NCBI RefSeq assembly: GCF_037203705.1
Contig: NZ_JBBCAT010000006.1
Coordinates: 62,001-126,000 of the forward strand
Source of the DNA: Prosthecomicrobium sp. N25
Lineage (GTDB): Bacteria > Pseudomonadota > Alphaproteobacteria > Rhizobiales > Ancalomicrobiaceae
Length of the DNA: 64,000 nt
Direction: 5' to 3'
Below are positions 9,041 to 17,476 of this stretch, in pieces. The notes below the pieces were generated by a model. The model was given only the letters and a program-made list of their open reading frames with translations, had not been told where the DNA came from and did not search any database. Position 1 is the first letter of the stretch; each line of letters starts with the position of its first letter. Made by a program: the position numbers and the translations under genes.

Positions 9041-10063
9041 CTAGGCCCTTCCGAACGAACGCCAGGTCCTCACCAGGACGGGCGACAGCAGCACGAGCAC
9101 GCCGCCGATCGTCAGCACCGAGGTGGCGGCGGCCGACGACAGGAGCCGGGTCTCCCCTCCGAGATCGGAATAGATGAAGTAGGACAGCGACTGGGCATGA
9201 GCGCCCGCGTTGAAGCTGACGATCGGTTCGAAGACACGGAAGTTGTCCATGATCTTGATGAGCGCCATGAAGGTCGTCAGCGGCAGGAGGTGCGGGATCA
9301 CGATGTAGCGGACGCGCTCCCAGCGGCTGGCGCCGTCGATCATCGCGCTCTCCAGCGTGTCCTGCGGCACGGTCTGCAGGCCGGCGTAGTAGACCACGAA
9401 GGCGAAGGGCGCCGTCGACCAGATGCCGTAGACGATCAGCATGATCCAGGTCAGCGTCGTCGAGGCCTTCAGGGAGAGGTTCGGGTCGCCGGCGGCCCAC
9501 TGCACGGCGGCGCCGATGATGCCGCGCGAGTCGACCATCCAGAACAGGATCAGGGCGCCGACCAGGGGCGTGACGATCATCGGCAGGAGCGAGACGAAGA
9601 TCACGGGCCCGCGGAAGAGGCGCGGTATGGCGTTGACCGCCAGGGCCACGAAGAAGCCGAGCGCGATCGACAGGGGGGTGACCGTCGCCATGTAGGTGAG
9701 CGTGAAGGCGAGTGCCCGGTAGAAGGGCAGGTGCAGGATGCGGTCGAAGAAGTCGCCGAGCCGCGCCGAGCCGGCCCAGGCGGCGGCCAGTTCGGAGAAG
9801 GCCAGGTGGGACCTGTCGCCGTAGATGCCGAGGCCGACGAAGCGCCCGAGGGGCTGATCGGCGCGCAGGGCCGCGGTGGCGTCCTGGTCCACGGTCGTCG
9901 ACTTGGTGCAGCCGAAAGGCGTGCAGTTCTCGACTTCCCGGATCACCTGCTCGTGGGGCGCGTGGACCGACTGGACCAGCACCGACACGATGGGCAGGGC
10001 GATGAAGAGAAACATCGCCGTGGCGGTGGGAAGAAAGAACGCCAGGAAGGTCTTGTGCCTCAT
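9041..10063 (-). CDS. ABC importer permease, MalF type
   Basis: A 340-aa permease. The ATG at 10063 is preferred over upstream in-frame codons because AGGA sits 7 nt ahead and the protein then begins MRHKTFLAFFLP, directly followed by the first membrane helix. A periplasmic segment of about 80 residues, containing two Cys (CTPFGC), lies between helices 1 and 2. This large P2-like loop is a feature of MalF-type subunits. The EAA loop is ESAMIDGASRWERVRYIVIP. It forms the heterodimeric channel with the downstream MalG-type partner. Confidence 0.9.
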   Translation of the reverse strand: MRHKTFLAFFLPTATAMFLFIALPIVSVLVQSVHAPHEQVIREVENCTPFGCTKSTTVDQDATAALRADQPLGRFVGLGIYGDRSHLAFSELAAAWAGSARLGDFFDRILHLPFYRALAFTLTYMATVTPLSIALGFFVALAVNAIPRLFRGPVIFVSLLPMIVTPLVGALILFWMVDSRGIIGAAVQWAAGDPNLSLKASTTLTWIMLIVYGIWSTAPFAFVVYYAGLQTVPQDTLESAMIDGASRWERVRYIVIPHLLPLTTFMALIKIMDNFRVFEPIVSFNAGAHAQSLSYFIYSDLGGETRLLSSAAATSVLTIGGVLVLLSPVLVRTWRSFGRA

Positions 10064-10175
10064 CGGTCGTTCCTCGCGACGCGAAGCCGGTCGGCGACGG
10101 CGCACGGCGGCGCCGTCCCCCTGTCGACGGTTGACGGTGGTTGCCGGAGCCGGGTCTAGCGGACGCGGGACGGGT

Positions 10176-11417
10176 TCACTTCAGGAACCCTTTTTCCTTC
10201 GCGGCGGTGACGTAGGCGGCCTGGATGTCCGCGAGCGTCGTCGCCGCGTCCTTCTTGCCGGCCAGGAACGGCGCGAGGCCGTCGCCGATGGCGGTGTGGA
10301 GGAGGCCCATGTAGGGCAGCATGGGGTAGGGCTTGGCACCCATCGCCATGGTCTGCATGACGCCCTCGTTGACCGGGGCGGGCTTGTAGCCCTTGATCAT
10401 CCAGACCGCCTGACCCATCGTCTCGTCGTTCAGGATGCTGGGCGAAATGCCGTTCTTCATGGCCAGGAACGTCGCCTTGGCGTCGTCCTCGGAGATGTTC
10501 TTGGCGACCGTCCAGCCGTCCCACCACAGGGTGGTCGCCGGGATCTTGCCGCCGCCGACCGTGAGGGGCGCGCCCACGGCCGTGTTGGCCGCGACGACCG
10601 GATCGTTGCCCTCCTTGACGGTCAGGACGCCGGTGCGGGAGCCCCACATGCTCATCAGGGCGACGTTCCCGGCCTTCCATTCTGCGCTGGTGGCATTGGA
10701 GTCGTGCGTGAGGAAGTCCGGGTTCATGTAAGCGCTGAGCGCCTTCATCATCTCGAGCGCGGCGACGCCTTGCGGGTTGTTGATTGCCGGCTCCGCCGAG
10801 CCCGGTTTGAAGAACTCGCCGCCGTAGCCGATGTACATGTTGACGAATTCCTGGGCCAGATTCCAGCCGGCCTGGTAGGCGCCGCCGACTGGATTCTTCA
10901 TCAGGCCCTTTTCACGGATGATCTTTGCGGCGGCGAGGAGCTCCTCGTAGGTCTTCGGCGGCTGGACGCCGATCTTCTCCAGGACGTCCTTGCGGTAGAC
11001 CAGATGCTGCGAGTTGGCCATGAAGGCCACCGCCATCACCTTGCCGTTGATCGTGATGAGCTGGTTCTTCGGGATATCCGCGCCGTGCGCGGCGACCAGC
11101 GCATCGAGCGGTCGGATGACGTTGTCGTTCATCAGGGCGACGATCGACGACGTGGCGATGATCGCCGACGTGTATTCGGCAGGGTTTCCCTGCATCCCGG
11201 GCAGGTTGATCTTCTGGTGGTTGGCCGTCAGGTTCGACGAGACGGTCAGGCTGCCGGTCGCGCACTTCGCGGCGTTGGCTGCCACCGTCTTGATGGCCGG
11301 GAATTCGTTACCGACGATGTTCACCCGCCCGCTGGTCGCGCCGCAGTCGGCGGAGGCGATGGACGCCGAGGCGAGGAATGCTGCGACCGGTATGGCGGCT
11401 TTCAGAACCTTGTGCAT
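10176..11417 (-). CDS. ABC importer solute-binding protein (family 1)
   Basis: A 413-aa periplasmic binding protein and first gene of the leftward operon. The ATG at 11417 gives a clean Sec signal peptide (HKVLKAAIPVAAFLASASIASA, cleavage near residue 24). The mature part has the extracellular solute-binding family 1 pattern (YRKDVLEKIGVQPPKTYEEL, and an NGKVMAVAFMAN segment). It delivers the ligand to the permease pair encoded next. A 112-nt gap to the MalF-type gene leaves room for processing or attenuation. Two LacI-type operators lie 78-117 nt upstream of the start. The ligand is unknown; sugars, polyols or glycerol-phosphate-like compounds are typical of the family. Confidence 0.9.
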   Translation of the reverse strand: MHKVLKAAIPVAAFLASASIASADCGATSGRVNIVGNEFPAIKTVAANAAKCATGSLTVSSNLTANHQKINLPGMQGNPAEYTSAIIATSSIVALMNDNVIRPLDALVAAHGADIPKNQLITINGKVMAVAFMANSQHLVYRKDVLEKIGVQPPKTYEELLAAAKIIREKGLMKNPVGGAYQAGWNLAQEFVNMYIGYGGEFFKPGSAEPAINNPQGVAALEMMKALSAYMNPDFLTHDSNATSAEWKAGNVALMSMWGSRTGVLTVKEGNDPVVAANTAVGAPLTVGGGKIPATTLWWDGWTVAKNISEDDAKATFLAMKNGISPSILNDETMGQAVWMIKGYKPAPVNEGVMQTMAMGAKPYPMLPYMGLLHTAIGDGLAPFLAGKKDAATTLADIQAAYVTAAKEKGFLK

Positions 11418-11494
11418 GTGGCGCTCCGTCCCATTGGCCCGGCCCGGGCTTCTGCGGCCCGGATTTCCGGCGGTCGAAGACAGCCTATGCCCCG

Positions 11495-11510
11495 TTGCAT
11501 TCGTTTGCAA
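11495..11510. promoter_or_regulatory. LacI-type operator, site 1
   Basis: The 16-bp sequence TTGCATTCGTTTGCAA is a 12/16 palindrome (TTGCA-nn-CG-nn-TGCAA) with the central CpG typical of LacI/GalR-family operators. It lies between the divergent binding-protein gene and the NTF2-like gene at 11583, so it can serve both promoters. The probable ligand is the LacI regulator encoded at 2915-3946. Confidence 0.65.
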
Positions 11511-11516
11511 GACCGG

Positions 11517-11534
11517 TTTGAATACGATTGCAAA
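11517..11534. promoter_or_regulatory. LacI-type operator, site 2
   Basis: A second CG-centred palindrome, TTTGAATACGATTGCAAA, shares the TTGCAA half-site with site 1. The centre-to-centre distance is 23 bp, about two helical turns, so two repressor dimers could bind the same face of the DNA. It lies 49 nt upstream of the rightward gene's start. Confidence 0.6.
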
Positions 11535-11582
11535 TTATTCGTGCCGCATGACCTCCTGGGCCTCAGTTGGAGATCGACCGCC

Positions 11583-12674
11583 ATGTCCGAGCACCCGCCT
11601 TCCCCGTCCGGCACCCTGCGCAGCCGCTTCCGCGACCGGCTTCTCCGGCTCGCCGGCTCCCCCGCGGACGCCACGGCGGACGTCCTGGCGGCCATGGCGG
11701 CCCCCGCCTCGGAATGGCGCGTCGCCCACCCGATCAATCGGCTCGCCGGCACCGAGGCGGCGCTCGCGCTGGCCTACCTGCCCCTGAAGCACGCGTTGCC
11801 CGACCTTGAACGGCGGGACGTGGTTTTCGTCGGGGGCAGCTACGAAGGACGGATGTACCTCGCCGCGGTCGGCCACTACTGCGGCACCATGCGGGGCGAC
11901 TGGCTGGGGATCCCGGCGACCGGAACCCCCGTCTACCTGCGCTATGGCGAGGTCTACGAGGTCACGCCGGACGGCACGATCTTGCAGGCGAACCTGCTGT
12001 GGGACGTGCTGGACCTGATGCGGCAAGCGGGCGTGTGGCCGCTCGCCGAGCCGCTCGGCTCGCCCGAGGCCTGGTCCGGGCCGATCACCGCGGACGGCGT
12101 CCGGCTGGAGCCGAGCGATCCCGGCGCCTCGGCCGCCAGCATCGCCCAGACCCTCGCGATGCACCGGACCCTGGCGGAGTTCGACGACCGCAGCCGGCTG
12201 TCCTTCGACAACCTGATGGCGATGCCCCAGCGCGAGCACTGGCATCCGAAGATGATGTGGTACGGCCCCGCCGGCATCGGCACGACCCGGGGGCTCGACG
12301 GCTTCGTCGCAGGCCATCAGCTCCCGTTCCGGATCGCCTTCCACCGGCCGCAAGGAAGCTTCGAGGACGTGACCGCCGAGCGCCGCCGCCACGGTGCCGG
12401 CCACTATATCCGGATCGGCGACGGCCCTTACTCGGTGACGGGCGGCTGGCCCTCCGTCTACGCCTTCCACGCGGGCGGGGGCTTCTGCGGCCTGCCACCG
12501 ACCAACAAGCCCGTGTTTATGCGGGTGATGGACTTCTACCTGCACGATGAAGGGTTGATCCGCGAGAATTGGGTGCCGCTCGACATGCTGGACCTCTTGG
12601 CCCAAATGGGGTTCGACGCCATGGGCCGCATGGCCGAGCTGCTGAGCCGGCGCACTCGGGCAAGTCGGGTCTGA
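11583..12674 (+). CDS. Double NTF2/SnoaL-like protein (paralogue 3)
   Basis: A 363-aa protein transcribed divergently from the ABC operon. The ATG at 11583 follows GGAG at 10-nt spacing. Two NTF2/SnoaL-like halves are visible: the first ends with NLLWDVLDLMRQAGVWPL, the second with IRENWVPLDMLDL then FDAMGRMAE. It aligns closely with paralogue 2 at 4707-5738, including DLERRD and WYGPAGIGT. It probably acts on the same class of substrate and is co-regulated through the shared operators. The function is unknown; a cyclase, isomerase or lyase role is inferred from the fold only. Confidence 0.75.
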   Translation: MSEHPPSPSGTLRSRFRDRLLRLAGSPADATADVLAAMAAPASEWRVAHPINRLAGTEAALALAYLPLKHALPDLERRDVVFVGGSYEGRMYLAAVGHYCGTMRGDWLGIPATGTPVYLRYGEVYEVTPDGTILQANLLWDVLDLMRQAGVWPLAEPLGSPEAWSGPITADGVRLEPSDPGASAASIAQTLAMHRTLAEFDDRSRLSFDNLMAMPQREHWHPKMMWYGPAGIGTTRGLDGFVAGHQLPFRIAFHRPQGSFEDVTAERRRHGAGHYIRIGDGPYSVTGGWPSVYAFHAGGGFCGLPPTNKPVFMRVMDFYLHDEGLIRENWVPLDMLDLLAQMGFDAMGRMAELLSRRTRASRV

Positions 12675-12842
12675 GAGGTCGCGTTTTCGCGTGTGCTGGC
12701 ATTGCCCGGCGTCAGGCCCCGCCCCGGACTTGTACTTTCATGCTCGATGCCTCCACGGCCAGGGTCCAAAGGCAACCAGCGTGCCGATGACGAGGGCCGA
12801 ATGCCTGCATGTTGGCCAGCCCAGTGGCCGGCCGGTTTGCCC

Positions 12843-13907
12843 TCAGGGCTCGATAACCTCGTCGGCCTGGAGCAGGATCGAATTCGGAATGGTGATGCCG
12901 AGAGCCTTCGCGGTTCCGAGATTCACTGCCAGCTCGAAGATCGTTGGGCGCAGGACGGGCAGGTCCGCCGGCTTGGCACCTTTGGCGAGACGCGCGGCAT
13001 ACGCGCCGGCCTGACGATACGCCGCCGTAAAGCTTGTCGCGTAGCTGACGAGCCCGCCGTCGGCGACGTATGAGGATTGATCGTAGATGGCGGGCAACCT
13101 GCGCGCAGCTGAAAGCTCGACTATCTTCTTTCGCTGACTCGTCTGGAAGGGGCTGCCCGCAACGACGAGCGCCTCGGCCCCGGCTTCACTGATCTTTGCA
13201 AACGCGGCCTCGAAAGCGTCGCTGGTCGCGGATTCCGCAACGACGAACCGCCGTCCCAGCTTGTTGACGGCAGCTTCGAGCTCGCGCCGGGCGGATTCGA
13301 CCGCCGGATAATTGGGATCCAGCAGCAAGCCGACCAGATGCGCTTGCGGCACAATCTCTAGCAGTAACTCTGTCCGTTTGGCAGCAAGCTCGCCACCTCC
13401 GAAGAAGGTCAGTCCGGTCAGGTTGCCGCTCGGCCGGGCGAGATTGTCGACGAGGCCGGACTTCACCGGATCGTCGGCAGCGACGAAAACGATCGGGATC
13501 GTAGACGTGGCAGCCCGTGCGGCCTCCACCGCGACGCTGTTGCCGACGATGACCGACACTGCCGAATCGACCAGCTCGCGGGCAATCCCCGGCAGGAGAT
13601 CCGGATTGTTGTTTCCCCAGCGATAATCGATCCTGACCGTCTCGTTTTCAACAAGTCCCTCGTCTGCGATGCCGGCACGAAAGGCCTCGGTCAGGGCGGT
13701 GAACGGCCCAGCAGGCGTACTGCGAAAGAGTACGATGACGGGCATTCCGGGCGTCTGCCCCGCCGGGGAGCGAGAGCCAGACCCCAAGACAGCCGCAACC
13801 ATGCCCAGAATGGCTCCGCGCCGGCTCGGTGTGCCGTAACGGCGCGGCCTTGAGCCCCGCGGGACACTCCGCTTGTTGCCCGGTGGCCCGATCAGACGAT
13901 CATCCAT
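12843..13907 (-). CDS. ABC transporter substrate-binding protein, PF04392 family
   Basis: A 354-aa protein of the TrpX-like/PF04392 binding-protein family. The pattern GIADEGLVENETVRIDYRWG, an alternating two-lobe Rossmann layout, and the C-terminal FELAVNLGTAKALGITIP are characteristic. The ATG at 13907 gives an N-terminal Arg-rich stretch and a hydrophobic segment (RRGAILGMVAAVLGSG), possibly a Tat- or Sec-type signal. There is no permease or ATPase next to it, so it is an orphan binding protein here. It may partner a remote transporter or feed the sensor cyclase encoded behind it; that link is speculative. Confidence 0.85.
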   Translation of the reverse strand: MDDRLIGPPGNKRSVPRGSRPRRYGTPSRRGAILGMVAAVLGSGSRSPAGQTPGMPVIVLFRSTPAGPFTALTEAFRAGIADEGLVENETVRIDYRWGNNNPDLLPGIARELVDSAVSVIVGNSVAVEAARAATSTIPIVFVAADDPVKSGLVDNLARPSGNLTGLTFFGGGELAAKRTELLLEIVPQAHLVGLLLDPNYPAVESARRELEAAVNKLGRRFVVAESATSDAFEAAFAKISEAGAEALVVAGSPFQTSQRKKIVELSAARRLPAIYDQSSYVADGGLVSYATSFTAAYRQAGAYAARLAKGAKPADLPVLRPTIFELAVNLGTAKALGITIPNSILLQADEVIEP

Positions 13908-14124
13908 CGCCGCACCTGCAAGTTCCGCCTGATCCGGACAGGGTCGCGCCCGAGCATAGTCCCAGGACTGAGACATGGGAACGATGCACCCCATTGAATA
14001 CGTGCACAGGGATTGTCGGCCGTCGCATTCTGGCCTGCCCGACATCCCGGGGAACGACGATCCGGTGCCAAGCGGACCGGTCCTGCCGGCGACCCACCAT
14101 CCAGGCCTGACCGAACACGTCGCA

Positions 14125-15858
14125 TCAGGACGCGGCTTGGCCCGTCGTCAAGGCGAAGACGGCAATCGGATCGTCGAACCCCTTGATCGTGAACGAGCCC
14201 TTGTCGACGATCCGGTCGCGCCAGGCCTCGACGTCGGCGAGGGTTCGGTCGACGAGGATCTCTCCATCCGCCGCCGCTGAGCAGAGCCGGGACGCGAGGT
14301 TGACCACGCTGCCAATCGCCGTGTAGTCGGACCGGCTCTCGTTGCCGACACGTCCCACGGTTGCCTCACCCATGGCGAGGCCCACACCGAAGCCGATGCG
14401 ATGCCCCTGCATCCGCCATAGCGCGACGAGCGCCTGGACGTTCGTCTGCATGTCGGCTGCGAGATCGAGGGCCCGTCTGCCGGGATCGTCCGCCGAGACG
14501 GGGGCGTTGACGAGAACCATGACGCCGTCGCCCGTGAAGCTCGCCAGAGTTGCTTCGTGGGCTGCTATGACGCGGCCGAGCGCCTCGTAGTAATCCGAAA
14601 GCACCTTCATCACCTCCTCGGGCGGCGCCTTGGCTGAGAAGGCGGTGAAACCGCGCAGGTCGCAGAAGAGCGCCACAACCAGCGTGCGCCGCGCCTCCAG
14701 CAAGGATCCGTCGCCGCTTCGGTCGACGAGTTCAGCCACTTGCGGCGCCAGAAACCGCTTCAGCCGGTCTATGCGCTCCTGTCGTTCCAGCGAGAGCGCG
14801 AGACCTTCCGCCATGGCATTGAAGCTCTCCGCCAACCGCTGGAGTTCATCACCCGAGTCGATCTCGACCCTGTGGCCGAACTCGCCTGCGCCGATCCGCT
14901 TAGTGCCCTTTTCAAGCAAGCGGATAGGGCCGGAAAGGCGGTTGGCGAGCCACCACGCAAGCAGCGCGGCAAGCGCCAGACCGGAGATGAGCAGGACCGC
15001 GGTGCGCCAGATCGCGGCGTAGATGGGACCGTAGGCTTCTGCCAAGGGCTGCACGACGACAACCGTCCAGCCCGGTCCAGCGACAGACGCCGATGCGGCC
15101 GCGACCGCGAGCCCTTGCGCATCGACCGCCGTCGCGAAACTGGCTGTGCCGAGCGCTTCCCGGATCGCCCGGAAAGGCCTGTGGCTGTCCTCGTCGTCTC
15201 CCTTGAGCACGAGGCCGAGGTCGGGATGGGCGATCAGGCGGCCGAGCTCATCGAGCACGAAAGCGTAGCCGGTGTTGCCGACCCGGATGACGGATATGAC
15301 GTCCCAAATCAGCTTCAGGTTCACGTCCGCGACCGCGATGCCAACGGAAGGCCGGTTACCCGCCATCGCAACCGTCATGTAGGGTTCGGATCCACGGTTG
15401 TAGGTCACTTGGCCGTACCAAAGGCGACGGCTGCGCGCGCCTTCCACGGCTGCATCGCGGCGGTGGTCCGTACGGCCCTCCGTTCGGTTGAGTCCGACGC
15501 GCGAAACATAGACCCGCTCTCGCCCGAGTCCGTCGACCAGCATCAGGTTGACGACGGCGGGCACCTGGCGAAGGAGCCGCAGAGCGTCGATTTGCCTGCG
15601 CTCGTCGATTTCTTCGGTCCAGGGCAGCTGGACCAGCCAGCCGAGCTGATCCGAGATCCCTTGCACGAAGTTGCCGATACGGTTTGCGGCTCCACGGGCC
15701 TCGACCCCCAGGAGGGCGTCAAGCCGGGCCCGCTGGTCTTGATAAGCGAACCACGCTTCGACGATCCCGTTGGCCGTCAGGGGCACCGCAACAGCGAGGA
15801 ACAGGGCGATCAGGTACTTGGTGAAGAGCGAGCGCAAGTCATCCCTCCACGCCACCAT
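14125..15858 (-). CDS. Membrane class III adenylate/guanylate cyclase with Cache-type sensor and HAMP
   Basis: A 577-aa sensor cyclase. Helix 1 (about residues 12-33) and helix 2 (about 285-306) bracket a periplasmic region of about 250 residues with a dCache-like pattern (IAVADVNLKLIW, then GYAFVLDELGRLIAHPD). A HAMP linker (SGPIRLLEKGTKRIGAGEF) leads to the cyclase homology domain. The metal Asp residues are present (D400 in FCDLRGFT and D444 in FTGDGV), as are D511 (SDYTAIG) and the transition-state N520 and R524 (NLASR). It should therefore be active, making cAMP or possibly cGMP. The ATG overlaps the stop of the upstream SDR (TGATG), so the two are coupled. The nearby binding protein could supply the signal. 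Confidence 0.9.
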   Translation of the reverse strand: MVAWRDDLRSLFTKYLIALFLAVAVPLTANGIVEAWFAYQDQRARLDALLGVEARGAANRIGNFVQGISDQLGWLVQLPWTEEIDERRQIDALRLLRQVPAVVNLMLVDGLGRERVYVSRVGLNRTEGRTDHRRDAAVEGARSRRLWYGQVTYNRGSEPYMTVAMAGNRPSVGIAVADVNLKLIWDVISVIRVGNTGYAFVLDELGRLIAHPDLGLVLKGDDEDSHRPFRAIREALGTASFATAVDAQGLAVAAASASVAGPGWTVVVVQPLAEAYGPIYAAIWRTAVLLISGLALAALLAWWLANRLSGPIRLLEKGTKRIGAGEFGHRVEIDSGDELQRLAESFNAMAEGLALSLERQERIDRLKRFLAPQVAELVDRSGDGSLLEARRTLVVALFCDLRGFTAFSAKAPPEEVMKVLSDYYEALGRVIAAHEATLASFTGDGVMVLVNAPVSADDPGRRALDLAADMQTNVQALVALWRMQGHRIGFGVGLAMGEATVGRVGNESRSDYTAIGSVVNLASRLCSAAADGEILVDRTLADVEAWRDRIVDKGSFTIKGFDDPIAVFALTTGQAAS

Positions 15859-16640
15859 CAGTAGGCCCGCGTGAAACCGCCGTCCTGCAGCAGGTTGAGT
15901 CCGGTCATGTGGTCTGAGACCTCGGAAAGAAGCATGGCGATCGTGCGCGCCGCCTCCTCGGCCGACCCGTACTTTCGGAGCGGCACGTTCTCTGTGTCTT
16001 GCGCGAGGAGCTCGTCCAGCGCCACGCCGGCGGCATCCGCGCGGCCTTGGAGCAGGCTCAGGTAATGCGGCGTCAAGGTTCCCCCGAACGAGACGGTGTT
16101 GACGTGTATGCCCTGCGGACCGAGCGCGAACGCAAGGGTCTTCGCCTGGGCGAGCCACGCCGTCCGCAAGACGTTGGCGGTCGCATAGTGGCTGAGCACC
16201 TGGACAGACGAGATGCCCGAGACGATGACCACTTTGGCCCGCACGCCGGCAGCAGGCCGGGGGCTCATCTTTCCGATCGCGGCCTTGAGCACCCCAAGCG
16301 GGCCGAGGAAGCTGCCGTCGAACAGCGCATCCCAGGCTTCGGGGGCAGGCATTGGATCGGCCGTTCGGGCCGGCTGCGGCGGCATGATGACAGCGCCGTC
16401 GAGGGCAATGTCGGATCCGGCCAATGCAGCCGCGAACCTTGCGACCGACCCTCGGTCCGCCATGTCGACCTCCAAGGCGGAGTGGCTGCCCTGACCGCAG
16501 GACTTTAGATCGGCGATCAGGGCCTCCATCACGGCCGGTCGCCGGCCGACCATTACCAAGTCGTGGCCTGCGCTCGCCAGCTGGCGGCAAAGCACAACGC
16601 CCATGCCGCCGGTCGCCCCCGTTACGAGATACCGTCCCAC
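15858..16640 (-). CDS. Atypical SDR-fold protein coupled to the cyclase
   Basis: A Rossmann-fold SDR of about 260 aa. The GTG at 16640 is chosen because GGGAGG lies 5 nt upstream and the protein then begins directly at GRYLVTGATGGMG; another in-frame GTG at 16709 would add 23 residues. The dinucleotide motif is intact, but the catalytic Tyr-x-x-x-Lys reads YATAN, with Asn replacing Lys. Catalysis may therefore be altered or lost. The C-terminus LLQDGGFTRAY is SDR-like. The stop overlaps the cyclase start, suggesting a functional link, perhaps as an NAD(P)-sensing partner; that is inference. Confidence 0.75.
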   Translation of the reverse strand: MGRYLVTGATGGMGVVLCRQLASAGHDLVMVGRRPAVMEALIADLKSCGQGSHSALEVDMADRGSVARFAAALAGSDIALDGAVIMPPQPARTADPMPAPEAWDALFDGSFLGPLGVLKAAIGKMSPRPAAGVRAKVVIVSGISSVQVLSHYATANVLRTAWLAQAKTLAFALGPQGIHVNTVSFGGTLTPHYLSLLQGRADAAGVALDELLAQDTENVPLRKYGSAEEAARTIAMLLSEVSDHMTGLNLLQDGGFTRAY

Positions 16641-16847
16641 CCATGCCTCCCGATGCGTGCGGATCGCCGGGAACGCATCAAGGCACGCCGCCTCGGTCGC
16701 GTCCAGCACCCGGCCAGGTCGCGCAGGTCAGTGGCCACAAGGGGTCGGCTGGCGAACTTCCACGGACGGGTCTGGACACCCAGGAAGGTTAAGTTCCTGC
16801 TTGAATCAGTATTCTTTTACAGCAATGGAAGAGTACGAATGAGATTG

Positions 16848-16923
16848 TGGTGCCCAGGGACGGAGTCGAACCGCCGACACGCGGATTTTCAATCCGCTGC
16901 TCTACCAGCTGAGCTACCTGGGC
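16848..16923 (-). tRNA. tRNA-Phe (GAA)
   Basis: A 76-nt cloverleaf with encoded CCA. The acceptor stem GCCCAGG pairs with CCTGGGC followed by ACCA. The anticodon stem is GCGGA/TCCGC around the loop TTGAAAA, giving anticodon GAA. The T-arm has the GTTCGAC loop. No direct repeat of its 3' end was found at the far side of the 12.8-16.6 kb block. Confidence 0.97.
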
Positions 16924-17138
16924 GCCGCGCCGGGAGGCCCGGCGGGAGTGCGGGGGGTTATAGTGGGTCGGGGCGGGTCTGTCCAGCACCTCCGCGGCGG
17001 ATTTCGAAGGAGGTGCAGGACCGGGCCCAAGGGGCTCCCGCACCTCGCGATTCGGCTCCGCGGGAGCGTCGTTTCGGGCACGGGCGAGGCGGTCGACGCC
17101 GATGGCGAACGCCGACGGCGGGCGCCGGGCTCGACGCG

Positions 17139-17333
17139 TCAGGACCGCGTATCCTCCTCGTCCGGATCGTCGCTCTCCACCGCCGGGATCGCGTAGGCGC
17201 CGCTCAGCCAGCGGTGCAGGTCGACCTTGCGGCAGCGGTCAGAGCAGAACGGATAGGTGGCGGCGAGCGACATGCGCGAGCAGATCGGGCAGGGGCGCGC
17301 CTTGCGGGTTTTCGGGACGACGGGGTCGGTCAT
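17139..17333 (-). CDS. yacG: DNA gyrase inhibitor/zinc-ribbon protein YacG
   Basis: A 64-aa protein. Four Cys (15, 18, 30, 34) form the zinc ribbon CPIC...CSDRC, followed by the family signature KVDLHRWLSGAYAIP and an acidic tail. YacG binds GyrB and inhibits gyrase in E. coli. The ATG at 17333 has GGAG at 5 nt; an adjacent ATG at 17336 is too close to it. In alphaproteobacteria yacG usually follows maf directly. Here a rightward 214-aa gene lies between them. Confidence 0.92.
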   Translation of the reverse strand: MTDPVVPKTRKARPCPICSRMSLAATYPFCSDRCRKVDLHRWLSGAYAIPAVESDDPDEEDTRS

Positions 17334-17476
17334 CATCTCTCCGGAAGGGAGCCGGCTTTTCGCCGGGCGTCGTGTCTCAGGTCCAAGATGGCGATCCGGG
17401 CGTAGGATGCAACGACCGCCCGGCCGTCGACGGCCGCCCCAGCCGGGCCGGAAAGAAGGGCGGCGGGAGGACCAGC

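Noticed and set aside
5423-10159. Very long open frame on the plus strand
   Set aside because: A shadow of the leftward dehydrogenase, ATPase and permease genes caused by high G+C. The product is Arg/Gly/His-rich without domains, and the opposite strand encodes well-known families. The same applies to the plus frame at 19672-22371.
12690-16923. Island integrated at tRNA-Phe
   Set aside because: No copy of the tRNA 3' end was found near 12.7 kb and no integrase gene is present, so only a composition argument remains.
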